From assembly GCA_025062235.1 (NCBI GenBank), contig JANXAE010000008.1, forward strand, positions 1-44,144: 44,144 bases of DNA, given 5' to 3'. This document shows positions 11,562-21,400 of this stretch, piece by piece. The stretch comes from Bryobacteraceae bacterium. Lineage in GTDB: Bacteria > Acidobacteriota > Terriglobia > Bryobacterales > Bryobacteraceae. Under the pieces are notes generated by a model. The model worked only from the letters and a program-made list of their open reading frames with translations. It was not told the DNA's origin and did no database searches. The position numbers and the translations under genes were made by a program. Numbering within the stretch: the first letter of the stretch is position 1; every line of letters begins with the position of its first letter.

Positions 11562-13109
11562 ATGGGGAAGCCATTCTGGCAATCCTGCAGCCTTCTCTGC
11601 CTTGCGCTCGCCCTGCTGCGGGCCGACGTCCGCCTGCCCGCGCTCATCAGCGATCACATGCTGCTCCAGCGCGACCTGCCTCTGCGCATTTGGGGTTGGG
11701 CGGAGCCCGGCGAACAGGTAACGGTGCGGCTGGCCGGACAGACCACCGAGACGGTGGCCGACAGCGCGGGCCGATGGGAGGTTTGGCTGCGTCCGATGGC
11801 GGCGGGCGGACCCCACGAGTTGGTGGTGCGCGGCCGCAACACGATCTCCGTGCGCGACGTGCTGGTGGGCGAGGTGTGGGTCGCTTCGGGGCAGTCCAAC
11901 ATGGCGTGGCCTGTCGAACGCTCCCGCGATCCGGAAAAGGAAGCGGCGGCGGCGAACTACCCGCGCATCCGGCTGTTCAAAGTCGGGCTGAAGACGTCCG
12001 AAGAACCTCTGGAAGACGTCGAGGGGGCCTGGCAGCCTTGCAACCCGGAGACCGTGAAAGGCTTCTCGGCGGTGGGCTACTTCTTCGCGCGTCACTTGCA
12101 CGAGAGGCTCGGCGTGCCCGTGGGCGTCATTCAATCGGCCTGGGGCGGGACGCCGGCGCAGGCATGGACGAGCCGCGCGACGCTGGTCTCCGAACCCACG
12201 CTGCAAACCTTCCTGATTGAGTGGAATCGCGCGCTGGTGAACTGGCCGCGGGCGAAACGACGCTGGGAAGAAGGCCTGAGGGATTGGGAGCGGCGCGCGG
12301 CTGAAGCCAAACGGGAGGGCCGCGAGCCGCCGCCGCGTCCCTCGCAGCCGCCCGGGCCCGGCCATCCGCACACGCCGGCCGGTCTGTTCAACGCCATGAT
12401 TCATCCGCTCACGCCCTATGCGATTCGCGGCGCGATCTGGTACCAGGGCGAGAGCAACGCCACCCCGCACGCCCATCTCTATCGCACGCTGTTCGAAGCC
12501 ATGATCCGCGATTGGCGGCAAGCCTGGGGACTGGGCGATTTCCCTTTCCTGTTCGTGCAACTGGCCAGTTACGGAAACGCGCCGCCCGAGGGCTACTGGT
12601 CCATCGTGCAGGAAGCCCAGTTGAAGGCGCTCGAGCTGCGCAACACGGCCATGGCGGTGACGATTGACATCGGCGAGGAGAAGGACATTCATCCCAAGAA
12701 CAAACAGGACGTGGGACTGCGGCTGGCGCTGGCGGCTCGCGCCCTGGTCTACGGGGAGAAGATCGTCTACTCGGGGCCGATCTTCCGCCAGCTCACTCGC
12801 GAGGGGGACCGCTTGCGCCTTTGGTTCGATCACGCAGGCGGAGGGCTGCGCGCTCGGGGCGGCTCGCTCAAGGAGTTCCTGGTGGCCGGCGCCGACCGCG
12901 TCTTTCATCCCGCGCACGCCGCTATCGAGGCAGACACGGTCGTGGTCTGGAGCGCGGAGGTCAAGGAGCCGGTGGCGGTGCGCTACGCGTGGGCGAACTT
13001 CCCCGAAGCCACGCTCTTCAATGCCGAGGGGCTGCCCGCGTCGCCCTTCCGCACGGACAACTGGACCGACGCCCGGCTGCCCGGCGACGCCAACCAGCGA
13101 CGGCCATGA
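11562..13109 (+). CDS. Sialate O-acetylesterase-family (SASA) secreted esterase
   Basis: A 515-residue protein with a signal peptide (WQSCSLLCLALALLRAD) and a ribosome site GAGGAGC before the ATG. The family removes acetyl groups from sialic acids or other acetylated sugars, including plant xylans. Evidence: an N-terminal beta-sandwich (about 22-105), GEVWVASGQSNM with catalytic Ser112, SAWGGTPAQAW, AIWYQGESNA, and the Asp/His pair in DIHPKNK (Asp375, His377). An insert of about 45 residues rich in charged and proline residues (about 228-272, ending RPSQPPGPGHPHTP) precedes the GLFNAMI segment. Its TGA overlaps the ATG of the McrB-like gene (ATGA at 13106-13109), an unexpected coupling of a glycan esterase to a restriction-type gene. 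It probably acts in the periplasm or outside the cell. Confidence 0.92.
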   Translation: MGKPFWQSCSLLCLALALLRADVRLPALISDHMLLQRDLPLRIWGWAEPGEQVTVRLAGQTTETVADSAGRWEVWLRPMAAGGPHELVVRGRNTISVRDVLVGEVWVASGQSNMAWPVERSRDPEKEAAAANYPRIRLFKVGLKTSEEPLEDVEGAWQPCNPETVKGFSAVGYFFARHLHERLGVPVGVIQSAWGGTPAQAWTSRATLVSEPTLQTFLIEWNRALVNWPRAKRRWEEGLRDWERRAAEAKREGREPPPRPSQPPGPGHPHTPAGLFNAMIHPLTPYAIRGAIWYQGESNATPHAHLYRTLFEAMIRDWRQAWGLGDFPFLFVQLASYGNAPPEGYWSIVQEAQLKALELRNTAMAVTIDIGEEKDIHPKNKQDVGLRLALAARALVYGEKIVYSGPIFRQLTREGDRLRLWFDHAGGGLRARGGSLKEFLVAGADRVFHPAHAAIEADTVVVWSAEVKEPVAVRYAWANFPEATLFNAEGLPASPFRTDNWTDARLPGDANQRRP

Positions 13110-14587
13110 GCCCCGATGGCCTCGAAGCTCTGGTGGAACTGATCATCACGCCGGGCATCGAGAACTGGCGGCAACGAGCCGAGACGGCCTTTGCCGCGCT
13201 GTTCGGGTCGCAGGGCGGGCGGTACCCCGAGCATGCCCGGCGCGAGCTCGCGCTGCGCGCCCCCGAGATGCGCGACGGCGTGCCCTTCGCCGCCTTGATC
13301 CACAAGTCGAATCCCTCCTCAGGTCCGTACGGCGGCCTCTCTTTCGTCGTTTTTCCGGTCGAAGGCGACCCGGCGCTGTTCGGTCTGGTGGTAGGGACCA
13401 ACGGGCTGGCGCCCGACGAAGGCATCCTCGGCCGACCGGGTCACGCGCGGAAGGTGCAGGCCATCTGCGCCTGGTTGAGGAGGCGCGAGGCCGGCAGGTT
13501 CTGCGCCTGGGCCAAGCAGGACCCCACCCGCCTGGACCTCGACATCCCGCAAGAGGTGCGCAAGCAGTTCCCGCAATACAAAGCGGTATTCGACAGGTAC
13601 GGCAAGGTGATCTACGGGTTTTATGTCCCGGGGACCGGCGCCGGGCATCGGTATCTCGTCCGCGACGCAGCGGCGGCGTTCCTGGACCTGCACTTCCGCG
13701 AACGCGGCGTGGAAACGTTGAAGAGCTTCCAACAGGACGCGAGCCGGATCCAAAAAGAGTGGTCCCGCCAGTTGCTGCCCGCCGTGGACGAGAAGCAGAT
13801 CGCCCGGATCCTCGAACGCTATCGGTTCGTGATCCTGCAAGGCCCGCCGGGAACGGGCAAGACACGCATCGCGAGGGAACTGCTCCGGGGAGCGTATGGC
13901 GGCTTCGGGCGCTCGATCCAGTTCCACGCCAATACGTCGTACGAGCACTTCCTCGGCGGCCTTGCGCCTCTGACCAGCGGCGATCCTCTGGGCTTCCGCT
14001 TCGCTCCGGCGCGCGGCCTTCTGATGGAGGCGGCCGCGGAAGCTCTAGCCTGCCCCGGGCGGCCGTACCTTCTGCACGTGGACGAGATCAACCGCGCGGA
14101 CCTCGCCAAGGTGCTCGGCGAGGCCATCTTCCTGCTCGAACTCGAACCCGAGTACCACCGGGAAATCGAACTGCCCTACGATTTCGGCCCGCCCTTCGGC
14201 AGGCGATTCTGGTTGCCGCCGAACTTGCGCATTCTGGGCACCATGAACAGCGCCGACCGCAGCATCGCCCTCGTGGACATCGCCATCCGGCGCCGCTTCC
14301 ACTTCGTCAACGTGTGGCCGCGGCTCGATGTGGTCGAAGAGCACGCCTCCGAGCTGGCGATCGAGGCGTACCGAAAGCTGCTCGACATTTTCGTCGAGCA
14401 CGCATCCGAGGATGCCTTCTGCCTGTTGCCCGGGCACGCGTACTTTCTGGTCAAGGACGAAGCCCGCACGGCCGAAGCCCTGCAACTGGGGCTGGCCCCG
14501 CTGCTCGAAGAGTACCTGGCGCAGGGCTACGTGACCGGTTTTGCGGAAGAAATCCGGGCGTACTTGCAGTGGCTGCGGACGCTGTGA
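13106..14587 (+). CDS. McrB-like AAA+ NTPase with an unrecognised N-terminal module
   Basis: A 493-residue protein, start chosen at the ATG overlapping the upstream stop (ATGA). Residues about 235-490 are a McrB-type AAA+ motor: Walker A GPPGTGKT (246-253), Walker B LLHVDEINRADL (322-333) and the McrB signature GTMNSADRS (378-386), followed by DIAIRRRFHF. In McrBC systems this subunit hydrolyses GTP and drives DNA translocation, and its N-terminal domain recognises modified DNA. Here residues 1-230 match neither the classic McrB DNA-binding domain nor any reader domain I recognise. They contain HKSNPSSGPYGGLSFVVFP, VVGTNGL, GRPGHARKVQAICAWL and VRKQFPQYKAVFDRYGKVIYGFYVPG. The gene is followed by a McrC-like nuclease in GTGA overlap. 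Likely role: the motor and recognition half of a modification-dependent restriction system; target unknown. Confidence 0.88.
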   Translation: MSPDGLEALVELIITPGIENWRQRAETAFAALFGSQGGRYPEHARRELALRAPEMRDGVPFAALIHKSNPSSGPYGGLSFVVFPVEGDPALFGLVVGTNGLAPDEGILGRPGHARKVQAICAWLRRREAGRFCAWAKQDPTRLDLDIPQEVRKQFPQYKAVFDRYGKVIYGFYVPGTGAGHRYLVRDAAAAFLDLHFRERGVETLKSFQQDASRIQKEWSRQLLPAVDEKQIARILERYRFVILQGPPGTGKTRIARELLRGAYGGFGRSIQFHANTSYEHFLGGLAPLTSGDPLGFRFAPARGLLMEAAAEALACPGRPYLLHVDEINRADLAKVLGEAIFLLELEPEYHREIELPYDFGPPFGRRFWLPPNLRILGTMNSADRSIALVDIAIRRRFHFVNVWPRLDVVEEHASELAIEAYRKLLDIFVEHASEDAFCLLPGHAYFLVKDEARTAEALQLGLAPLLEEYLAQGYVTGFAEEIRAYLQWLRTL

Positions 14588-16029
14588 GGAGCGGGCGGGG
14601 GAGCGCGGGCGCGGCGCCGCCCGAATTCTCCCTGGAGGCGACGGATCACTCCATCCTGCGACGCTCGCTGGTGGAACTTTTCGGCGATCGCAGCCTCCGG
14701 GGTCCCGACGGTGCTGCGATGCGCCTGGCGCGGCAGTTCCTCGAGCAGAACCGGCGACACTGGGAGCTGCTCGAGGCACGGGCCGAGATCGAGTTCGATG
14801 ACTCGGCACCCGTGTTGCGCCTGACGACCGGCGCCCGCACCGGCGCGATTCCGCTCCTTTCGCCTTTCACCGGACGGCACGACCTGGGCCTAATCATCCA
14901 GCCGAGGTTCGAATGGTCCGGAATCGGCACGGTCTTGGCTGAGACGGGCTGGAGGGTGACCCCGCAGCCGCTCCCTCTGCCCGTGCTGAAGCGGTCCGCG
15001 AGACGAGTGCCAAGGTGGGTCCTCGCCGTCATGGTGCTGGCTCGGCTGGAAACCCTATTGAGGGCCTTGGCACGAAGGTTCCAGATGATCGAGGAAACCC
15101 GCCGGGCGCCGCGCGGCGCCGTGCGCTGGGAGACGTACCTGCGGCGCCATCTGCCCAAGGCCCGGTTTCTGGAAGTGCCCTGCACGTTCCCGGACCTGCG
15201 CGACGACCGGGAGCTGCGCGGAGCAATCCGGTATTGCATCGAACTCCAGATCCGCTCGCTCGAGACCCAGTGGGAGCACGGGCCGCTGGTCCACCGGCTC
15301 GCGGAATGGGCGGAGCGTCTGCTGCTGGCGGTGCGCGACGTCGCTCCCCGCCGGCCTTCGCCCCTGATGCTGGACGCCTGGTTGCGGCTTCCCATCAGGA
15401 CCCCGGCGCTACGGGAGGGAATCCAGGCCATCGAGTGGACGGTCGAGGAACGCGGGCTGGCCGGCACGAGCGATCTCGAGGGGATTCCATGGTTCTTGGC
15501 AATGGACCAGTTCTTCGAGGCGTGGGTGGAGACCGTGCTGACGAAGGTGGCACACCGCACGGGAGCCACTCTGAAAACGGGAAGACTCCGGCAGACGCTC
15601 ACCCCGCTGGAGTGGGACCCGCCTGGCTCGGGAACCCAAACCGCCCTCGTTCCCGACCACTGGCTCCACTGGCCGTGGGGCTCTCTCGTCGCCGACGCCA
15701 AGTACAAGCGCCACTGGGAAGAGTTCGAGTGGCGCGAGCGCGAGGATGGGAGCGAGACGCTGCGCGAGGAGCATCGTCGCGACCTGCTCCAGGTGCTGGC
15801 CTACGCGGGGCTCGAGCGCGGCGAGCAGGTCGTCGCCTGCCTGGTCTATCCTTGCAGTCTCTCGACATGGGAATCGTGCCGGGCGCGCGGACGTCTGTTT
15901 CTGAGGGCCAGTCTGCCGGTCTTCGGCCGCGCAGTCTGGGTGTGGCTGACCGCAGTCCCGATGGCGGCGAACCTGGAGCGGATTGTCGAAGCCTGGGTGG
16001 AGCAAATCCGCCGAAGCCGCGCTGCCTGA
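14584..16029 (+). CDS. McrC-like PD-(D/E)XK nuclease subunit
   Basis: A 481-residue protein read from GTG 14584, which overlaps the TGA of the McrB-like gene (GTGA); the frame is open far upstream, but only as a shadow of the two preceding genes. The N-terminal half (about 60-130) has the McrC-like beta segment GAIPLLSPFTGRHDLGLIIQP. The C-terminal half is a PD-(D/E)XK nuclease: Glu312 in FFEAWVE, Pro357-Asp358 in LVPDHW, Asp371-Ala-Lys373 in VADAKYK, and Gln403 in DLLQVLAYAG. In McrBC complexes McrC binds the AAA+ hexamer, stimulates its hydrolysis and cuts DNA. All catalytic positions appear intact, so the pair is probably functional. No DNA methyltransferase lies nearby, which fits a type IV (modification-dependent) system. 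It converges on the histidine kinase gene with a 14-base gap. Confidence 0.87.
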   Translation: MRSGRGSAGAAPPEFSLEATDHSILRRSLVELFGDRSLRGPDGAAMRLARQFLEQNRRHWELLEARAEIEFDDSAPVLRLTTGARTGAIPLLSPFTGRHDLGLIIQPRFEWSGIGTVLAETGWRVTPQPLPLPVLKRSARRVPRWVLAVMVLARLETLLRALARRFQMIEETRRAPRGAVRWETYLRRHLPKARFLEVPCTFPDLRDDRELRGAIRYCIELQIRSLETQWEHGPLVHRLAEWAERLLLAVRDVAPRRPSPLMLDAWLRLPIRTPALREGIQAIEWTVEERGLAGTSDLEGIPWFLAMDQFFEAWVETVLTKVAHRTGATLKTGRLRQTLTPLEWDPPGSGTQTALVPDHWLHWPWGSLVADAKYKRHWEEFEWREREDGSETLREEHRRDLLQVLAYAGLERGEQVVACLVYPCSLSTWESCRARGRLFLRASLPVFGRAVWVWLTAVPMAANLERIVEAWVEQIRRSRAA

Positions 16030-16043
16030 CGCCGCGAGTGCCC

Positions 16044-18314
16044 TCAGCTTCTCGGGTTCGGCCCGGTCAGCGCCTCCCTCAAGCGCCGCAGAAGCGTGCG
16101 CGGCGTGAACGGTTTCTGAATGAGAGTGATTCCCGGCTCGGGACCGCCGCGCTCGCCCAAGGCGTCGCCCGTGTAGCCCGACATATAGACCACCTTGAGC
16201 TCCGGCCGCCGGGCGCGCACGCGTGCCGCCAGTTCGCGCCCGCTCATGCCGGGCATCACCACGTCGGTGAGCAACAGCGCGATGCGCTCGGCGTGGCGCT
16301 CGAACAGTTGCAGGGCTCGTTCTCCGTCCGCCGCCTCCAGCACGGCATAACCATGGCGCACGAGCATATCTCGCACCAGGCGGCGCACGGCATCCTCGTC
16401 TTCGACCAGCAAGATGGTTTCGCCGCGCTCGGCCTTGGGCGGGGCGGGTGCGGGTGCCACGTGCGACTCCGGGATCCCGCTGGCTCGTGGCAGGTAGATG
16501 GTGAACACGGTTCCCTCACCCCGCCGGCTGTCCACGAAGATCTCGCCGCCGCCCTGCTTGACGATGCCGTAGACGATGGCCAGGCCGAGACCGGTGCCCT
16601 TGTCCGTCGGTTTGGTGCTGAAGAAGGGTTCGAAGATGCGCCGGCACGTTTCCGGATCCAATCCTTCGCCGGTGTCCCGCACGGTAAGCCTGACATAGTG
16701 GCCGGGCGGCAAGCCCAGCGCAGCCGTTTCGGTCCGGGCACAATTGGTGGTGGCGATGACGAGACGCCCGCCTTGGGGCATCGCGTCTCGGGCATTCACG
16801 GCGAGGTTCAACAGGATCTGCTCGAGCTGGCTTGGATCGGCCTTGATGGGCCAGAGCGAGGAGCGCAGCGAGAGCTCCAGCGCGATGTGCTCGCCCAGCG
16901 CGCGGCGGATGATCTTTTCCATTCCCCGGATGATTGCGTTCAGGTCCACCACGCGAGGCTGGCTGGCCTGGCGCCGGCTCAGGGCGAGAAGTTGCCGTGT
17001 CACTGCGGTGGCCCGTTCCGCACTCTCCAGGATCGCGCGCACATCCTCGCGCAAAGGCTCCTCGACCTGTGCCAGGAGCAACTCGCCGTAACCGCTGATG
17101 ATCGTCAGCAGATTGTTGAAATCGTGCGCCACGCCGCCAGCCAGGCGCCCGAGAGCCTCCATCTTCTGCGCCTGCCGAAGCTGCTCCTCCAGCCACTTGC
17201 GCTGGGTGACGTCAGCGAACAGCACCAGGACGCCGTCCCCGGATTCCGGATGCGAGAGGGGCGCTCCCCAAACCTCCAGCTCCAGCCTCCTGCCGTCCTT
17301 GTGACGGCCGATGCCCTGAAGATTGGCGAAGCTCCGGCCGCGCCGCGCCTCCTCGAATGCGTTCCAGAAGGCAAGACTGAAATCTTCCGGGATAACGGGA
17401 AGGAGCTGGCCCAGCACTTCCCCCGGCGCCCACCCGAAAATCCGCTGGGCCGCGCCGTTCCAGCTCGTGACCTTGCCCTCGCTGTCCAGCGTGCAAATGG
17501 CCAGCGGGCACGTCTCGATCACAGCCCGCAGCCGCTGGTTCACCTGCTGGATCTCTCGGTCGAAACGTTTCCTCTCGGTGATGTCTTCCTTGACCGCGAT
17601 GAAGTGCGTGATCGTCCCGTCGGGCCCGTGCACCGGTGAGATCCTGGCCCACTCCCAGTACAGCTCGCCGTTCTTCTTGCGGTTCAAGAACTCTCCGCAC
17701 CACTGCCCGCCGGCGAGGATCGTTTCCCACAGTCGCTTGTACTCCTCGGGCGGGGTGTGCCCCGATTTGAGAACGCGCGGATTCCTGCCGTAGACCTCCT
17801 CGGGAGCATAGCCGGTCAGCTCGGTGAACTTGGGGTTGACGTACTCGATGCGGCCCTCTGCGTCGGTGATCACCACGCAGGCCGGGCTCTGCTCCACGCC
17901 GCGGATGAACTTGCGCAAGGTTTCCTCGGCATGCGCGAGCGCCGCCAGGAGCTTCCGCTCACGTTGCCGGAACTCGGTGAGATCCTGGAGGAAGCAAACC
18001 ACTCCCCCGCCCTCGCCCGGCAGAGCCTTCATGCGGATCCACAGTTCGCCAGGCAGGTCCGTGCGGCGCACCATGAACTCCTGCTCGCAGGCGGCAGCGC
18101 CTTGAAGGACCGCCTCCGGCGGCAGGGCCGAGCTTACCGGAGCGCGTCCGTCAGGATCGAACAAACCGCAGCATGAAGCCCACAGGCGCGGGTGCGGCGA
18201 GTCCAAGCCGGGACCGAGAATTCTCCTGGCGACGCCGTTGGCCTTCACGATGCGGCCTGAGGCGTCCAGCAGGACCACGCCTTCGCTGAGGGCATCTAGG
18301 ATCGCGTCCGACAC
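16044..18314 (-). CDS. Soluble hybrid sensor histidine kinase with three PAS domains and a receiver
   Basis: A 756-residue protein from GTG 18314. The frame continues upstream to 18446 with low-quality sequence, and GTG gives [22 protein letters not shown], a natural PAS start. Order: PAS-like domain (about 1-115), PAS plus PAC (about 135-250; [17 protein letters not shown], then VKEDITERK), PAS (about 260-372; ending [11 protein letters not shown]), HisKA with His397 in [12 protein letters not shown], HATPase with the N-box [10 protein letters not shown] and GTGLGLAIV, then a receiver with Asp684 in [13 protein letters not shown] and Lys734. There is no membrane segment, so it senses a cytoplasmic signal. 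No separate response regulator lies nearby; output may go by phosphotransfer to a distant partner. A dyad just upstream may be an operator. Confidence 0.92.
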   Translation of the reverse strand: MSDAILDALSEGVVLLDASGRIVKANGVARRILGPGLDSPHPRLWASCCGLFDPDGRAPVSSALPPEAVLQGAAACEQEFMVRRTDLPGELWIRMKALPGEGGGVVCFLQDLTEFRQRERKLLAALAHAEETLRKFIRGVEQSPACVVITDAEGRIEYVNPKFTELTGYAPEEVYGRNPRVLKSGHTPPEEYKRLWETILAGGQWCGEFLNRKKNGELYWEWARISPVHGPDGTITHFIAVKEDITERKRFDREIQQVNQRLRAVIETCPLAICTLDSEGKVTSWNGAAQRIFGWAPGEVLGQLLPVIPEDFSLAFWNAFEEARRGRSFANLQGIGRHKDGRRLELEVWGAPLSHPESGDGVLVLFADVTQRKWLEEQLRQAQKMEALGRLAGGVAHDFNNLLTIISGYGELLLAQVEEPLREDVRAILESAERATAVTRQLLALSRRQASQPRVVDLNAIIRGMEKIIRRALGEHIALELSLRSSLWPIKADPSQLEQILLNLAVNARDAMPQGGRLVIATTNCARTETAALGLPPGHYVRLTVRDTGEGLDPETCRRIFEPFFSTKPTDKGTGLGLAIVYGIVKQGGGEIFVDSRRGEGTVFTIYLPRASGIPESHVAPAPAPPKAERGETILLVEDEDAVRRLVRDMLVRHGYAVLEAADGERALQLFERHAERIALLLTDVVMPGMSGRELAARVRARRPELKVVYMSGYTGDALGERGGPEPGITLIQKPFTPRTLLRRLREALTGPNPRS

Positions 18315-18332
18315 TGGAGGGTTCCCTGCCGC

Positions 18333-18345
18333 TGGGAATGTCCCA
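18333..18345. promoter_or_regulatory. Dyad TGGGA-ATG-TCCCA upstream of the kinase start
   Basis: A perfect 5-base inverted repeat with a 3-base spacer, centred about 25 bases upstream of the kinase start. A second TCCCAC follows after five bases (18352-18357), giving a repeated half-site. It could be an operator; no factor is assigned. Confidence 0.28.
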
Positions 18346-18494
18346 CTATTTTCCCACGCGGACGCTCGCCCCGCGTGGCACCCGCGGCGAGGAAACGCGG
18401 CTGCGCGCCGGCGCCCCCAGCGCCTCACGCATGGCGGCCAAACCAATCCTTCCGACCGAGCGCAGGCGCCGCTCCCACCGTGCCCGGCCCGGAG

Positions 18495-21400
18495 TCAGAA
18501 GATCAAGCGCAGTCCGAACTGCGCCTGGAACGGATTGCCGAGTTGAATGTTGACAGGATCGTAGCTCCCATCCGGCAGGCGCAGCCGCATGAAAGTCGCC
18601 GGCGGCGGCACAGGGTTGCCGGTGGCCGGGTCTATGCCGAGGCCGTAGTTGAGGTTCGTGCCCGAGTAGACCACGTTGTCGAAGTTCAACATGTTGAACA
18701 TCTCGCAAGAGAACTGCAAACGCGCGCGCTCGCGGATGGGGAAGCTCTTCAGGAAGCGGAAATCCACCGTGCGGTAGCCCCGGTTGCGGAAGCTGTTGCG
18801 CTGGAAGGGCACTCCCGGGGCTTTGTAAGCGCGGTCCGGACCGCCGAGGTCCTCGTTGGTGTCCGCGCCGGTGCGCGGGTCAATGGGACGCCCGCTGGTC
18901 GCCCGGAAGGTGGCGGAGACGTCAATGCCCCAGATCAGCGAAGCCACGGCATAGCCGGTGAACTGGTGCCGCATGTCGAGGTCCGAGTAGCCGTATTCGG
19001 GCGCCAGGTTGAAGGAATTCTCGTACCGCACGCCGGTGGCGTCGCGCTCGTTGTCATCGTAGGAGAAGGTCTCCGAGAGGGTGTAAAAGGCGCCGAATTG
19101 CAACCGCTGGCTACGGTACTGGGTGGAAAGCGTCATTCCGCGGTACATCGAGCGGGAGCCGGACTCGCGCACCCAAAGGCTGCCCAGCGTGGGGATGGGC
19201 CGCGGCGTCCCGGAACGAAGGCCGAAGAAGGGCCGCAGGGATCGGTCGGTGGGACGGATGACGGGTGGCGGCAGGTTGTAATCGCGGTTGCGCTGCAAAT
19301 GCACGGTGTTGACGTAATGCAGTTGCACGCCGGCGAAGAGGTTGCGCGCCACCTCCCTGTCCAGGCCGAGCCCGGCCTGGAAGGAGCGAGGATTTTCGAA
19401 GTCCGAAGCCATGGCCAGCAGGTTGGCGCCGCGCAGCGGATCGGGCGCCGCACCGCCGCCCGCGACGGCCCTTTGCACGAGCTCTACGTCGAGCACCGGC
19501 AACTTGTCGAGACTGTACCGGTTCAAGTCAACGCCCACCGCCAGCAGGTCGCGGTAGACGGTCGAGCCTGACCGCGGCAACTGGATGGACACATCGCCCG
19601 GCGGCCAGCGGAAGTTGTTCATCGGACCGGCGAACAGCAGCATCGGCGTAGCCGCGTAGAAGATCCCGGTGTGGCCGCGGATCACCGTGCGCCGCGAAAT
19701 GGTCGGGGTCCAGGCGAACCCGAACCGGGGCATGAACTGCGCCGGGGCATCCGGGATGACGGTGGGATCGAAGCCGCCGATGGGGAACCGGAATCCCTTG
19801 ACCAGGTTGACCAGCTCGGTGTTGTTGGCTTCCGGCGTGGGATTCCACTGCCCTTCCCAGCGCAGCCCGTAATCGAGCGTCAGGCTGGAAGAGAGCCGCC
19901 AACTGTCTTGCGCGTAGAGCGCCGCCTGGTGCACGCTGTACTTGGCCAGCAGGTTGCCGATCTGCCTCCGGTAGGTGACCGAACGGTCATCGAAGCGGTT
20001 GGGGATGCTTCCGCCGAGCGAAAGGATGTCCAGATGCACGACCGGGTCGGTGCCGCTGATGGCGAAGGCGCCGAACTGGTTGAAGCCGAAACTCTGGAAG
20101 GTCCCCAGCCGGTTGTAGTCCAGCCCGAACTTCAGCGTGTGTGTGCCGCGCATGACCGACAGGCCGTTGGTGATCTGGATGCGCATGTCGTCCTGCACGG
20201 TGGGCAGGAAATCCACGCCGCCGAAACGGCCGATCACGCTGGAGACCTGGGGGGTGCGGGAATTCGTCAGGCGCGGCCGGATCTCGTAGGAAGCCGCAAA
20301 GCGGGTGTCGTTCACCACCGTGGGACTGAGGATCCAGGTGAACTGCGTGCTGCCGGTGTGGGTGCGGTCCTTCTCCGTCCCGTTGTTGGAAATGGCGCGG
20401 TCAATCGTGGGCTCGATGCGTGTGCCGGTGGTAGTGGCATTGAGCGCGGTAGCGTCGGAAAAGTTGTAGCGGAAGGTCAGCCGCGACCCTCCCCGAAACT
20501 GCTGGTCGGTGCGGGCGGTCAGGGCCGTGCCGTCGTTGGTCTGCGTGAAGGGCGTCTCCAGGCTCATGTGGTAGTCGTACGCCTCGGCCGTGGCCGGGCC
20601 CGGCGTGACGCGCCGCAATTGCGGGAAAAAGACCAGGCGCGGCGTGCGCGAATCCTGCCGTTCGATGGCGCCGAAGAAGAACAGTTCATCCTTGCGGACG
20701 GGCCCCCCCAACGCTCCCCCGAACTGGTGCTGCGTTTCCAGGGACTGGCGGTCGAACGGCGTCTTCCACCCGAGTTCCTTGTGGCGCAACTGATAGAAGG
20801 CTTCGCCGTGGAATTCGTTCGAGCCCGAGCGCGTGATCGCATTGACCACGCCGCCGGTCGAGCGGCCATACTCTGCGGCGTAGCCGGTGGCCACCACCTG
20901 GAACTCCTGGATTGCGCTTTGCGGCACCGTGAAGATCAGGTTGGAACGTTCTCCGCCACGGATCCCGCCGAAGAAGGGCTGGTTGTAGTCGGCCCCGTCC
21001 ACCATCACGTTGGAGTAAATGCCGCGCTGCCCCGCGATCGAGATCTGGCCGCGCTGGGGATCCACCTGCACTGTGGGCGTCACCAAGGCAAGGTCCTGGA
21101 ACCGGCGGCCGTTGATCGGCAGGTCCTGGAGAGCCCGCCGGTCCACGACCGCCGAGGCGGCAGGCGCCACGCTGACCAGCGTTTCGCCCACCTCGACCAG
21201 CGTGGTGGTGGAGGCCACTTGCAGCCGGATGTCGGCGCTGACCGTGGAGCCGACATTCAGCACGAGACCGGATACGGTCGTGGCGGCAAATCCCGGAGCC
21301 TCGGCCGTCACCTCGTACCGGCCGGGATCGAGCAGCACGAAGCGGTATTGCCCCACTTCGTTGGTGAAGGTTTCGCGCGTGAAACCGGTCTCCAGATTCC

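Noticed and set aside
12664-14583. A 640-codon N-terminal extension of the McrC-like protein
   Set aside because: It overlaps the esterase and McrB-like genes in another frame and has shadow-like composition; the GTG overlapping the McrB stop is a natural coupled start.
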